Shown piece after piece: positions 34,508 through 42,918 of a stretch of 64,000 nucleotides of DNA; position 1 is the first letter of the stretch; each line of letters begins with the position of its first letter. This stretch comes from CAVRXZ01 sp963773035. GTDB lineage: Bacteria > Acidobacteriota > Vicinamibacteria > Vicinamibacterales > CAVVIG01. Location of the stretch: positions 124,001-188,000 of the forward strand of contig CAVYZX010000026.1 of NCBI GenBank assembly GCA_963773035.1, read 5' to 3'. The translations under genes and the position numbers were made by a program. The notes under the pieces were generated by a model, which saw nothing but the letters and a program-made list of their open reading frames with translations, made no database searches and was not told the origin of the DNA.

Positions 34508-36055
34508 ATGAAACCGAAGAGCTCCGACGGAAACGATACCCGTGAAACTCGCCGGCTGGCGACGCTCCTCGAAGTGAGCCAGGCGCTGTCCGGCACGCTG
34601 AATCTGAAATCGGCGCTCCACCGCGTCCTCGAGATTCTCGGCAAGCGCCACGGCGCGATCCGGAGCATGGTGACGCTGCTCGCCGAGGACGGCGAGCTGA
34701 CGGTCGAAGCGGCCGACGGTCTCGACGAGCCGCCCCAGGGCGTCCGCTACCGGCTGGGCGAAGGCATTACCGGCCGGGTTGTCGAAAGCAGCAAGCCAGT
34801 GGTCGTGCCGCGCGTCAGCCGTGAGCCGGATTTCCTGCATCGCGCCGCACGGCGCGAGCTCGGCCGCGAAGAGCTCAGCTTCGTGTGCGTGCCCGTCCTC
34901 TTCAACCGCAAAGCCGTCGGCGCCCTCGGCGTCGATTTGCGCTTCAAGCCCGAACGCGATTTCGACAGCAGCGTGAAGTTCATGGGAGTCGTCGCCTCGA
35001 TGATCGCGCAGGCGCTGAAGATTCAGCGGGCGGTGGAGGACGAGCGCCGGCGGCTGCTGGCCGAGAACACTCATCTCCGTCAGGAGCTGCGGGAGCGGTA
35101 CGACTTCTCGAACATCATCGGGACCAGCGGGCCCGTACGCGAGATGTACGAACAGGTGGCGCAAGTCGCCAAGACCAACACCACGGTCCTCATCCGCGGC
35201 GAATCCGGAACGGGAAAGGAACTGATCGCTCACGCGATCCACTACAACTCACTGCGGGCCAAGAAGCCGTTCATCAAAGTCAGCTGTGCCGCTCTGCCCG
35301 AGAGCCTGATCGAGTCGGAGCTCTTCGGCTACGAGAAAGGGGCGTTCACCGGCGCGCAGACACGGAAGAAGGGGCGCTTCGAGATGGCCGAGGGAGGCAC
35401 GCTGTTTCTCGACGAAATCGGCGACGTCAACCCGGGTACGCAGGTCAAGCTCCTTCGGGTTCTTCAGGAGCGGGAGTTCGAGCGTCTGGGCGGAATCGAT
35501 ACGGTCAAGGTGAACGTGCGACTCATCGCCGCGACGAACCAGGACATGGAGAAGGGGATCGCCGAAGGCAAGTTCCGCGAGGATTTGTTCTATCGGTTGA
35601 ACGTGTTCACGATCTTCGTCCCGCCGTTGCGCGATCGGAAGGCCGACCTGCTGCTGCTGGCCGACCATTTCGTGGAGAAGTTCTCGCGCGAGCACAGCAA
35701 GATGATCAAGCGCATCTCGACGCCGGCGATCGATATGCTCATGAGCTATCACTGGCCGGGCAACGTCCGCGAGCTCGAAAACGCGCTCGAGCGTTCCGTC
35801 CTGGTCTGCGATGGCCAGGTGATCCACGGCCACCACCTGCCTCCTTCTCTTCAAACGGCGGAGTCCTCCGGCACCGTCACCCGCGTGTCCATGGACGACG
35901 CCGTGGCGGCCTACGAGAAAGATCTGATTCAGGATGCGCTGAAGACGACGCGCGGGAATCGGGCGAAGGCCGCCCGCCTCCTCGACACCACCGAGCGAGT
36001 TTTCAACTACAAGGTGAAGAAGTACGCCGTGGATGCGCAGCGGTTCCGAACGTGA
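34508..36055 (+). CDS. Sigma-54-dependent activator with GAF domain (NifA/NtrC-like)
   Basis: About 515 aa from the ATG at 34508 (a TTG 12 codons upstream is possible). An N-terminal GAF domain (about 20-165; LGEGITGRVVESSKPVVVPR) would sense a small molecule. The central AAA+ domain (about 200-435) has Walker A GESGTGKE (231-238), the sigma-54 contact loop GAFTGA (278-283) and Walker B TLFLDEIGD. The C-terminus is a Fis-type helix-turn-helix (RGNRAKAARLLDTTERVFNY). It lies next to a porin and an ammonium-transporter operon, both with sigma-54-type promoters, so it probably activates them. An imperfect dyad lies upstream (around 34421-34452). Confidence 0.92.
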   Translation: MKPKSSDGNDTRETRRLATLLEVSQALSGTLNLKSALHRVLEILGKRHGAIRSMVTLLAEDGELTVEAADGLDEPPQGVRYRLGEGITGRVVESSKPVVVPRVSREPDFLHRAARRELGREELSFVCVPVLFNRKAVGALGVDLRFKPERDFDSSVKFMGVVASMIAQALKIQRAVEDERRRLLAENTHLRQELRERYDFSNIIGTSGPVREMYEQVAQVAKTNTTVLIRGESGTGKELIAHAIHYNSLRAKKPFIKVSCAALPESLIESELFGYEKGAFTGAQTRKKGRFEMAEGGTLFLDEIGDVNPGTQVKLLRVLQEREFERLGGIDTVKVNVRLIAATNQDMEKGIAEGKFREDLFYRLNVFTIFVPPLRDRKADLLLLADHFVEKFSREHSKMIKRISTPAIDMLMSYHWPGNVRELENALERSVLVCDGQVIHGHHLPPSLQTAESSGTVTRVSMDDAVAAYEKDLIQDALKTTRGNRAKAARLLDTTERVFNYKVKKYAVDAQRFRT

Positions 36056-36058
36056 CGA

Positions 36059-36216
36059 GGGCGGGCCGGGCAGGAGGGGCGGGAAGGTCAGGGGCAGGAG
36101 GGGCGGGAGAGGCAGGACGGGCAGGAAGGTTGGGTAGACGAGTTCTACCCTCCTGCCTTTCCAGCCGCTCCGCCTATCCTGCCCCTCCCGCCCGTCCTGC
36201 CCTTCCAGCCCGGCTC
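36059..36216. repeat. Large imperfect palindrome of GGCAGGAGGGGCGGGA words
   Basis: The left half is G-rich (GGGCAGGAGGGGCGGGA repeated) and the right half C-rich (CCTGCCCCTCCCGCCCGTCC), with a turn near 36137. It fills the gap between the activator stop and the stop of the opposite-strand porin gene, so it could terminate both transcripts. The G-rich words match those at 32078-32148. Confidence 0.65.
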
Positions 36217-36222
36217 CAGCCC

Positions 36223-37188
36223 TCAGTACGTGAACCCGATTCCGAACGAGAAGAGACCCTTCGTGGACTCGTCGTTGTTGAAGTACTTCGTCGTGTCGCC
36301 GAACCAGAGGATGTCGCCGCCGATATGGAAATTCCAGCTTCCGTACGAGCTCGACACCTTGCTGATGGGAATAGTGACGAGCACGCCGATATCGAAGAAG
36401 CCAAAGGCGTGGTCTTCACCGGTGATCGGGTGCTCGTAGTAGTCGTTCAAGCTCAAACCCAGCTTCACCGGAACCGCCACCGAGAACTTTCCAGCACGCA
36501 GTCCCCAGCTCGGACCCGCGAGGCCGAGCTCGAGATAGGTCCCTTCGTTCGGTCCAGCGTCGGCGCCGCCGGATAACTCCTGCGCCAGCAGGACGTACGG
36601 CCCGTATCTGTAGGTCGGGGAGATCTTGAACGCGATCTCGTGGGTTGTTCCGAACCCGGCGTTCGGGCTCGTGTACGCCGTGTATGTTGTGGCGAAACTG
36701 GCCTTACTGAAGGCCAGCGTCAGCGTCGCGTAGTAGTCCTCCTCGTAGTGAAGTTTCCCAGACGCACTGTCCAGCCCTGAGGATCCTGTGTGCAGGCTGT
36801 TCCAGACGCCGGTGTTCACGCTGACCGTCCTGAGGGCTCCCGTGTCGGAGGAGTGCAGCGCGAACCCCACATCACCCGACGGCCACATCGTCACCTCGGG
36901 ATCGGACTCCTGGGTGATGCCGCGGAAGACGTAGGCCGTGCCGGGCAGGAGTTCGAAGTTACTGGTAAAGGTGATGTTGCCGGAGTTCGGTTTCGTGGGC
37001 GCTGCGGGCGCCGCCTGCGCTTCCGCGATCGCCGACGCGGTCTCGGCCAGCGCATTCTTGACGGCCAGCTTCAGGCCTGACTGAATAGGACTGTTCTCTT
37101 CGGCCGCCACCGGTACAGCCGCCATCACTATGAGACAGGCACCAGCGAGGCAGACGCTGGCTCGTGAACCTACCGATCGAATCGTCAT
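36223..37188 (-). CDS. TorF-like putative porin
   Basis: About 321 aa from the ATG at 37188, which is preceded by GGAGGAGG; the longer frame upstream lacks a signal sequence. The signal peptide (ASVCLAGACLIVMAAVPVAAE) is followed by a short helical segment and a barrel: ITFTSNFELLPGTAYVFRGI, WPSGDVGFALHSS, DYYATLTLAFSKASFATTYT, ending FSFGIGFTY with terminal aromatic. The start of the barrel resembles the TorF/Gcw_chp family, often found beside ammonium-transport genes. It probably lets small solutes cross the outer membrane. A sigma-54-type promoter lies about 130 bp upstream. Confidence 0.7.
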   Translation of the reverse strand: MTIRSVGSRASVCLAGACLIVMAAVPVAAEENSPIQSGLKLAVKNALAETASAIAEAQAAPAAPTKPNSGNITFTSNFELLPGTAYVFRGITQESDPEVTMWPSGDVGFALHSSDTGALRTVSVNTGVWNSLHTGSSGLDSASGKLHYEEDYYATLTLAFSKASFATTYTAYTSPNAGFGTTHEIAFKISPTYRYGPYVLLAQELSGGADAGPNEGTYLELGLAGPSWGLRAGKFSVAVPVKLGLSLNDYYEHPITGEDHAFGFFDIGVLVTIPISKVSSSYGSWNFHIGGDILWFGDTTKYFNNDESTKGLFSFGIGFTY

Positions 37189-37315
37189 CGCGCAAACCTC
37201 CTCCGGGCAAACCGGCGCCCCACGACGCCGCTCGCCATTCGTGATAGTTCTCTGGACTAGAAATCTTGCGGGCTCATCCGCCGCACTTACACAAAAGCCC
37301 GCGTGCGGCCTCCCG

Positions 37316-37331
37316 TGCAAAACCGACTCCA
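37316..37331 (-). promoter_or_regulatory. Sigma-54-type promoter upstream of the porin gene
   Basis: On the minus strand TGGAGTCGGTTTTGCA has GG and GC separated by exactly 10 nt and a TTTTGCA -12 element, a close match to TGGCAC-N5-TTGCA. The start codon is about 130 bp downstream, leaving a plausible leader. Confidence 0.55.
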
Positions 37332-37445
37332 CTCGGCCCGCGACCGGTAGTGGAGAATCGCGCTGATTTGTTGGGAACGCCGCGATCGGGTCTGGCTGGT
37401 GATGAGCATCGCGGGACATTTGCGTAGGGTATATGCGCATCTTCA

Positions 37446-37457
37446 GACATTAATGTC
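37446..37457. promoter_or_regulatory. 12-bp perfect palindrome GACATTAATGTC
   Basis: A perfect palindrome about 115 bp upstream of the sigma-54-type promoter at 37316-37331, a usual distance for an enhancer site of an AAA+ activator. No second copy was noticed nearby, so the role is inferred from position only. Confidence 0.3.
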
Positions 37458-37525
37458 CGATACCACTATCTGGTCATTAGCGTGCCTGTCGAGGCTTGCG
37501 GACGCGGCGGGATCGCGAGAGGAGG

Positions 37526-37560
37526 GTCCGGCTTTAGCCGGACCGGCCTGTGCGGGCCGG
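37526..37560. repeat. Two adjacent perfect hairpins (REP-like)
   Basis: GTCCGGCTTTAGCCGGAC (37526-37543) has 8-bp arms around a two-base centre. It is joined to CCGGCC-TGTGCG-GGCCGG (37543-37560). They cover the 3' end of the ribbon-helix-helix ORF, whose last residues are translated from them. Confidence 0.6.
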
Positions 37561-37740
37561 CTCCTCGACCCGCTGGGCCGGTGGAATGCTCCGGCGGGGC
37601 CACTCTCTCGATTCCAGCCACCAGCGGATGCCCTGGCGAATCTGCTCGGACTTCGACAATCCGGTTCGCGCCGCGATCGAGGACAGCCGATCGAGGATGT
37701 CGGGCTCGATCATGAACGTGCATCGCTTCTTCGTGCTCAC
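37534..37740 (-). CDS. Ribbon-helix-helix (CopG-like) DNA-binding protein
   Basis: About 68 aa from a GTG at 37740. STKKRCTFMIEPDILDRLSS followed by ARTGLSKSEQIRQGIRWWLE matches the strand-helix-helix of CopG/Arc-type regulators or antitoxins. The tail after REW (Pro/Arg-rich) is translated from palindromic repeat DNA and may not be native. No toxin gene is recognisable beside it. Confidence 0.6.
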   Translation of the reverse strand: MSTKKRCTFMIEPDILDRLSSIAARTGLSKSEQIRQGIRWWLESREWPRRSIPPAQRVEEPARTGRSG

Positions 37741-37936
37741 AGCTACTCGCGCTCCGGCTGGGGCACGATCGAATCCGAAGGGCCGGACGCATCGCGCCAT
37801 CACGGGCCGGCGTCTGAGTGCCGGCATGTTGTTGTGGCTTAGTCGCGGTCGAAACTGGCCGGTGCGGATCCAGGAATCTTTGAATCTAGCATTTGACCGG
37901 GGGATTTCCTGGCATGCCGAACGACGCGCGTTTACG

Positions 37937-38081
37937 TCATCGCGTGCCCCGCTGTCGTCTCCAGTTGAGGAGTCCAACACCGGCGATGCCGAGCAGCACG
38001 GCGGACCGCGGGCGCTCCAGCCTTCAGCAGCAGCCCGCCCGAGAGAATGCACGCGCCGACGAAGAACTTCCAGTTGTTCAT
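37937..38081 (-). pseudogene. Small membrane protein, frameshifted
   Basis: The ATG at 38081 overlaps the stop of the upstream TPR gene (ATGA). The first frame reads MNNWKFFVGACILSGGLLLK then AGAP. After removing one C near 38010 it continues SAVLLGIAGVGLLNWRRQRG and stops at 37937. The joined product is about 47 aa with two hydrophobic segments. Probably the last gene of the ammonium-transporter operon. Confidence 0.5.
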
Positions 38082-38610
38082 GTCCACATCATCACACAAA
38101 GACGGTCACCAACATCGCGCAGAGCACCAATGTCGGCGCGAGCAGAGGCTTGTTCCAGGGAATGTTGCGCGTGCGTTTCTGATTCAGCCCGTCGGATTTC
38201 TTGAAGCTGCTTTCGTGCAGCGACAAGCTGCCATCCGTTCTCTGCCAGGCCGATGGCTTTCAATGTTTCGGCTTCAGCGACGACCAATGCCCGCAAGCCG
38301 GTACTGCAGCTCGGCGAACTTGAATTGCGCCCAGAAGTGCGTCGGAGCGATCGCTCGTCGCCGTCTCGAGCGCGTCCATCGACTTGTACACGTCGTAGTT
38401 CATCGCGTACGCCATGCCCAGACAGGTCCGCAAGTCCGCCGACTCGGGATGTTCCAGGCAGGCCTGTTCCAGTCGCAGAATGTGCGCCGACAATTCGTCC
38501 GGCGGAACATTGTGAAGGTCGCGCCACGGAACCGGCGGAAGGAGCGACGGCTGCGGTTGTCGCACCACCGCAGCCGTCGTCGTTACGAGCGCGTTCGACA
38601 AGGATTCCAT
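38078..38610 (-). CDS. TPR-like protein of the amt operon (two frameshifts)
   Basis: The ATG at 38610 lies 14 bp after the amt stop. The first frame encodes DLHNVPPDELSAHILRLEQA and DLRTCLGMAYAMNYDVYKSM, then ALETATS. A second frame continues HFWAQFKFAELQYRL, and a third RALVVAEAETLKAIGLAENG to the stop at 38078. Joined, it is about 177 aa of helical TPR-like repeats without a signal peptide. Cytoplasmic; partner unknown, though its place suggests a link with the transporter. Confidence 0.6.
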
Positions 38611-38624
38611 ACGCAAATCACCAC

Positions 38625-40292
38625 TTATGCCGACTGAGCGATCACTGTTTCTTGCTTCAGCACGAACTCTGGATAGCCGAGCGCACCCATCTCGGGGATG
38701 TCGAGGCCCTCGAGCTCGACTTTCGCCGACACACGGTGACCCCACACGGCCTCGATGATCATGTTGAGAACGAAGCTGAACGTGAAGACGAAGCCGACGA
38801 GCGTCGCGACGCCAATCAGCTGTGCCACGAGTTGCCCAGGCGTCGCCGTAGAAGAGCCCGGTGACCGAGCCCGGCACGCCGCCCCACGCGCCTCCGTAGT
38901 TGCTCTTGCCGTCCGCAAACAGTCCGACGGCGATGACGCCCCAGAGCCCGTTCGTGCCGTGGACCGAGATGGCACCGACGACATCGTCCAACTTCAGCGT
39001 TGCGCTCGATGAACTCGCACGAGAGGCACACGAGCACCCCGGCGATGAGACCGATGATGACCGACGCCATCGGGTTCACGAAGCCGCTTGGCGCCGTAAT
39101 CGCGACCAGCCCTGCGAGCAGGCCGTTGCCGGTCATGGAGGCGTCCGGTTTCCCGTAGCGGAGCCACATGTAGTACATCGCGCCGAACGATCCGGTCATC
39201 CCGGCCAACATCGTGTTGACCGCGATCGAGCTGATGCGCAGGTTGCCGTTCGCCGCAGCGCCCAACGTCGATCCGGGGTTGAACCCGAACCAGCCGAACG
39301 CCAGGATGAAGCAACCGAGCAGCACTAACACGATGTCATGACCAGGAATGCGTGTTCGGTTTGCCGTGCCCTCGTGTACTTGCCGATGCGCGGTCCGATG
39401 ATGATGGCCATCGCCAGCGCGGTGATGCCGCCGACCGAATGCACGACACCCGGAACCGGCGAAGTCGGCGTAGCCGTGACCGAGACCGTAGTTGGCACCG
39501 AGATTCTGCAGCCACCCGTTGCCCCACGCCCAATTGGCGAAGAGCGGATAGGTGAACGCCCCCATGAAGAACGACGAGATGACGAACGCCGAGTACTTCC
39601 AGCGCTCGGCCGCGGTGCCGGTGACGATGGTCAGCGCGGTGTCCATGAACACCATCTGGAACAGGAACATGACCATGACGCCCACGTCATAGGTCGAACC
39701 GCCGAGCATCATTCCGGTCGTGCCGAAAATGCCCCAGTCTTTGCCAAACACCTTTACGGCGTACTCCGTCCCCTGCGCCAGCGGCGCCGTGCCGCCAAGG
39801 TTGGCCACCGCGCCGACGCCGCCTTCCTGGATCGCGAAGCCGATCAACCAGTAGGCGAGCATACCGACGCCATACACCATGAAGTTCATCATCATGGTGT
39901 GGTTGGCATTCTTCGCCCGAGCCAGTCCCGTCTCGACGATCGCAAAACCCGCCTGCATGAACATGACGAGAAAACCCGCGACGAGCGTCCAGACGAAGTT
40001 GGTGGCAATCAAGCTCTGGCCGACGGCGGCTAGGACATCCGGCAGCGTCAATCCCTTTTTCGGATCGCTCATCGGAATGTCGGCCGCGGTGCCGGTCAGA
40101 GTGCCGGCGGGATCGCCGGCGGCCTTTTCTTCCGGCTTCGGCGTCGCGACGTTCTTGATGTCGGCGTCAGTGATCGGAGTGGGTCGACGCCGCAGCAGTA
40201 GTCTCCGTCGCGGGGGCCTGTGCGTGAAGCGTCGCGAACGACGTCACGCACCAGACCGTTGCGCAAGCTAAGAAGACTCGTTTCAAGTTCAA
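38625..40292 (-). CDS. amt: Ammonium transporter Amt (about five frameshifts)
   Basis: Pieces in several frames join into one Amt/Rh protein. Signal peptide MNLKRVFLACATVWCVTSFA from a TTG at 40292; core MQAGFAIVETGLARAKNANH and MNFMVYGVGMLAYWLIGFAI in the frame of 40072; HSVGGITALAMAIIIGPRIG near 39440-39350 in another; GCFILAFGWFGFNPGSTL back in the main frame; AISVHGTNGLWGVIAVGLFA from 38991; and FTFSFVLNMIIEAVWGHRVS to the stop at 38625. Ammonium gas-channel residues of the family (GNWxW-like loop, twin His region HGTNG) are seen. It would import ammonium and be gated by the PII protein encoded at 45435. Confidence 0.8.
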
Positions 40293-40327
40293 CTTCCTCA
40301 AGGATGAGTGCCTTGGTGAATAGGTTG

Positions 40328-40510
40328 TCATCGTTTCCACACCGCGTCCTTCTGGTACGCCGGATTGATCAAGCCCATGATCCCGAACAGACTCACCGCA
40401 ATCCCGACGAGTACCACTACGAGGCGGCCTCCGGTGCCCGACATCACGCCGACACTCGCCGCCGAGATCAGAAAACCAACGAACGTCACAACAATTCCCG
40501 TTATCGCCAT
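40328..40510 (-). CDS. Small two-helix membrane protein, first gene of the amt operon
   Basis: 60 aa from the ATG at 40510, which has AAGGAGG at the ideal distance. Two transmembrane helices (ITGIVVTFVGFLISAASVGV; LVVVLVGIAVSLFGIMGLI) are joined by SGTGGR, and the tail is NPAYQKDAVWKR. It ends 35 bp before amt. Function unknown; conserved placement beside amt would suggest an accessory role. Confidence 0.7.
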   Translation of the reverse strand: MAITGIVVTFVGFLISAASVGVMSGTGGRLVVVLVGIAVSLFGIMGLINPAYQKDAVWKR

Positions 40511-40573
40511 CAACCCTCCTTATTTGGTCCGTGGTGCGCGCAAGTCACCCGCGCGCTCGTGTGCTGCCCGGGT

Positions 40574-40589
40574 AGCAAGACGGACGCCA
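40574..40589 (-). promoter_or_regulatory. Sigma-54-type promoter of the amt operon
   Basis: On the minus strand TGGCGTCCGTCTTGCT has GG and GC exactly 10 nt apart and an intact TTGCT -12 element. The first start codon (40510) is about 65 bp downstream. The sigma-54 activator at 34508 is the obvious candidate partner. Confidence 0.6.
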
Positions 40590-40719
40590 TTCCAGACATC
40601 TCGCAAGGAGGCAATTTGTCTCGCATAAATCGATCGACAGCGTCGCGGCACTCGTCAGTACTTCAGACGAAAATGTCGGCACAGGCATAACAAGGTCACA
40701 TTTTGGTAGGGATCCCACC

Positions 40720-40731
40720 GCGCACGTGCGC
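40720..40731. promoter_or_regulatory. 12-bp perfect palindrome GCGCACGTGCGC
   Basis: Lies about 130 bp upstream of the amt sigma-54-type promoter, in the 450-bp divergent gap with the permease gene. The distance suits an activator-binding site, and the dyad has the TGC/GCA-type ends found in NtrC sites. Position-based inference only. Confidence 0.35.
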
Positions 40732-40961
40732 TTGGCCATCGAGATACGTCCAGAACGAGCTGAATCGGAAGTCGGTGAAGAGGATGTTCGGCCGCTGGTG
40801 ATCGTCACCGTTCTTGCAAAAGCAGCGCGCGATGCTCGTTGTGTGCCTCGCAGAGGAGCGGGCGAAGCTGTCGTTGGTTTCGAAATCGACACGAATGTCG
40901 GGAAGTACTCAGGTCTCGCACGAAACTGTTGGCGTGCAATAAAGGAAATGCAAAGGAGATC

Positions 40962-42806
40962 GTGATCCAGGACTCGATCGAACCGCACGTGCCCGTCGGC
41001 TCTCAGCCCGCGACCGCCTCCATCGTCATGTTCCCCGGTGGTCGATTCGTTCTCGGCTGCGCCATCGTTGCTGCGGGCGTGCTGCTGGCGGGGCGATTCG
41101 TCGTCATGCCGTTAGCGCTCGTGGCTGGCGAGGTCTTCGCCACCATCTTCGGCCTGTTCGCGTTCGGCTCGTTCAGGTACCAGGTCCACAAGAACGCGCT
41201 GACGTTTGGGATGCTCCTGATCATCCTGGCGACGTTTTCCCAGCTGTCGACATCGACATGGCATGCTGAGATCGCCGTGGGCGGGTGGAACGCTTGGACC
41301 CGCCATCATCTCCTTTCCTTCGAAGGCCTCGACGAGCTGATCCATGCCGACACGATGCTGTTCATCCTCGGTCTGACGCTGTTCGTCTCGGTCATCGCGC
41401 AGACGCGGTTGCTCGAAGGCATCACCTTCTTCCTCCTTCGCCGTAACGGCGGTGCCATCCTTCCCACGATCGTCTCGGTCACGGCGGTCGTGGCCGTGGC
41501 CTCGGGAATTCTCGATGGCGTGTCGATGATTGGCCTGACCATCCGCACGCTCGTCATCATCATGATGCTGGCGGCTGCTCCTCTCGACGCCGTTCGCTAT
41601 GCGGTGATGGTCTGCACGGCCGTGACGACCATTTGCGGGATCTGGCTCGCTTACGGAGAGCCGCCAAACCTCATCATGAAGGCGAACCTCTATCCGCACC
41701 TGGACAACGCCTTCTTCCTGCGCTACTGCCTCCCGGCGGCAGTCGTCAGCTACCTCGCGATTGCCTGGCAGCTTCGTGGCAGGCTCCGCGGACGGCACAT
41801 CGATCTCGACAACATGGACATCGTGGACGCCAACGTCGCGGATGTGCGCTTTCTCCAGGCGGCAAGACATGGCGAGGTGATGACCCCCATCGAGCTCATC
41901 GAAGGACACGAAGACGCACTCGAAGGGCGCGCCGAGGCGGTGATGCAGCGCATACGTGCCGGAGAGTCGCTGGGCCTCGCCCTCGTTCATGAGGACGTCT
42001 CGGTCGAGACCCGCCGTCTTCTTCTGGGGCACTTCGTCAGCGACGAGCTCGCCGACGGTCTCGATCGACACTATCTCTACGACGCCGCCGGTCGCGACGA
42101 GGAGGCGATGATGGCCGAGCTGGCAGTGGAAGACGTCCTTCAGTCGATGGGACGCGTTCGACGGCGCGCGCAAGTGATCGGCGCACTTGCGTTGGCACCT
42201 TTCGTCGCCTTGCTGGTCACGCACGGAATCAACCGCGACGTGCCGCTCTTCCTCGCGTCGTTCGCGGCCTTCGGTGTGGCGTTCCTCGGCATCGTGCGGA
42301 TCCCGAACATGCGCGGCCTTGCGCTGCGCGAAGCCTACCAGGAGTACGCGGAGTACTACTTTCTGTTCCCTCTGTTTCTCTCCATCACGCTGCTGACGAG
42401 CGCGGGATTCTTCGAAGGGCTGAAGACGCTCGTCCAGCAGGGCATCGCGATGCTCGGGCACGGACACATGGCGTTCGGGCAATTTCTGGGCAGCACCTTC
42501 CTCTCGGCAATCCTCGACAACAACATCGTCGCCGACTTTGCGTCGCGGGCGCTGGAGGACTTCGACGTCCGGCTCGTGCATTTCTTCGCGATGGCGCAGA
42601 TCGCGGGCTACGCGCTCGGCGGATGCTGGACGCACATCGGGTGCGCGCAGTCGGTCGTGGCGTTCGCGTTCATCCAGCGCGATGTGGACAAGCACTTTAC
42701 GCCGGTCCAATGGATCAAGGAGATGACGCCAGTGATCATCCGAATCCTGGTGCTGGTCACGATCCTTCTGTATGCGGAAAGCGCGCTGCTGACGTGGCTG
42801 AATTGA
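40962..42806 (+). CDS. Ion-transporter-superfamily (ArsB/NhaD/SLC13-like) permease
   Basis: About 614 aa from a GTG at 40962 preceded by AAAGGAGA (the longer upstream frame has no ribosome binding site). At least ten hydrophobic helices occur in two blocks split by a charged cytoplasmic segment (about 270-400). Signature loops are IHADTMLFILGLTLFVSVIA, ASGILDGVSMIGLTIR, ICGIWLAYGEPPNLIM and, in the second half, SAILDNNIVADFASRA and GGCWTHIGCAQSVVAF. The paired re-entrant motifs (EPPN; DNN) are typical of NhaD/ArsB/CitM carriers. Substrate (Na+/H+, oxyanion or dicarboxylate) unresolved. Confidence 0.75.
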   Translation: MIQDSIEPHVPVGSQPATASIVMFPGGRFVLGCAIVAAGVLLAGRFVVMPLALVAGEVFATIFGLFAFGSFRYQVHKNALTFGMLLIILATFSQLSTSTWHAEIAVGGWNAWTRHHLLSFEGLDELIHADTMLFILGLTLFVSVIAQTRLLEGITFFLLRRNGGAILPTIVSVTAVVAVASGILDGVSMIGLTIRTLVIIMMLAAAPLDAVRYAVMVCTAVTTICGIWLAYGEPPNLIMKANLYPHLDNAFFLRYCLPAAVVSYLAIAWQLRGRLRGRHIDLDNMDIVDANVADVRFLQAARHGEVMTPIELIEGHEDALEGRAEAVMQRIRAGESLGLALVHEDVSVETRRLLLGHFVSDELADGLDRHYLYDAAGRDEEAMMAELAVEDVLQSMGRVRRRAQVIGALALAPFVALLVTHGINRDVPLFLASFAAFGVAFLGIVRIPNMRGLALREAYQEYAEYYFLFPLFLSITLLTSAGFFEGLKTLVQQGIAMLGHGHMAFGQFLGSTFLSAILDNNIVADFASRALEDFDVRLVHFFAMAQIAGYALGGCWTHIGCAQSVVAFAFIQRDVDKHFTPVQWIKEMTPVIIRILVLVTILLYAESALLTWLN

Positions 42807-42918
42807 GCGTCGACTAAGCCGCGCGCATCGCCCTCGGGCTTGCGCCTTCCCCAGTTGGCGTCAAGTACACAGGTCTGAAAAACGGGTTAGGATCGCACCT
42901 CAGCCGCCATGAGGGTCT

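Noticed and set aside
34885..36576. 563-codon plus-strand frame overlapping the sigma-54 activator
   Set aside because: Out-of-frame shadow full of Arg and Gly; it also runs through the palindromic repeat at 36059.
37534..37740. Toxin-antitoxin pair
   Set aside because: The ribbon-helix-helix protein has no recognisable toxin gene on either side.
41112..42710. 532-codon minus-strand open frame opposite the permease
   Set aside because: Long only because of high GC and codon bias of the real gene; composition is charge-rich without hydrophobic core, and no start signal.
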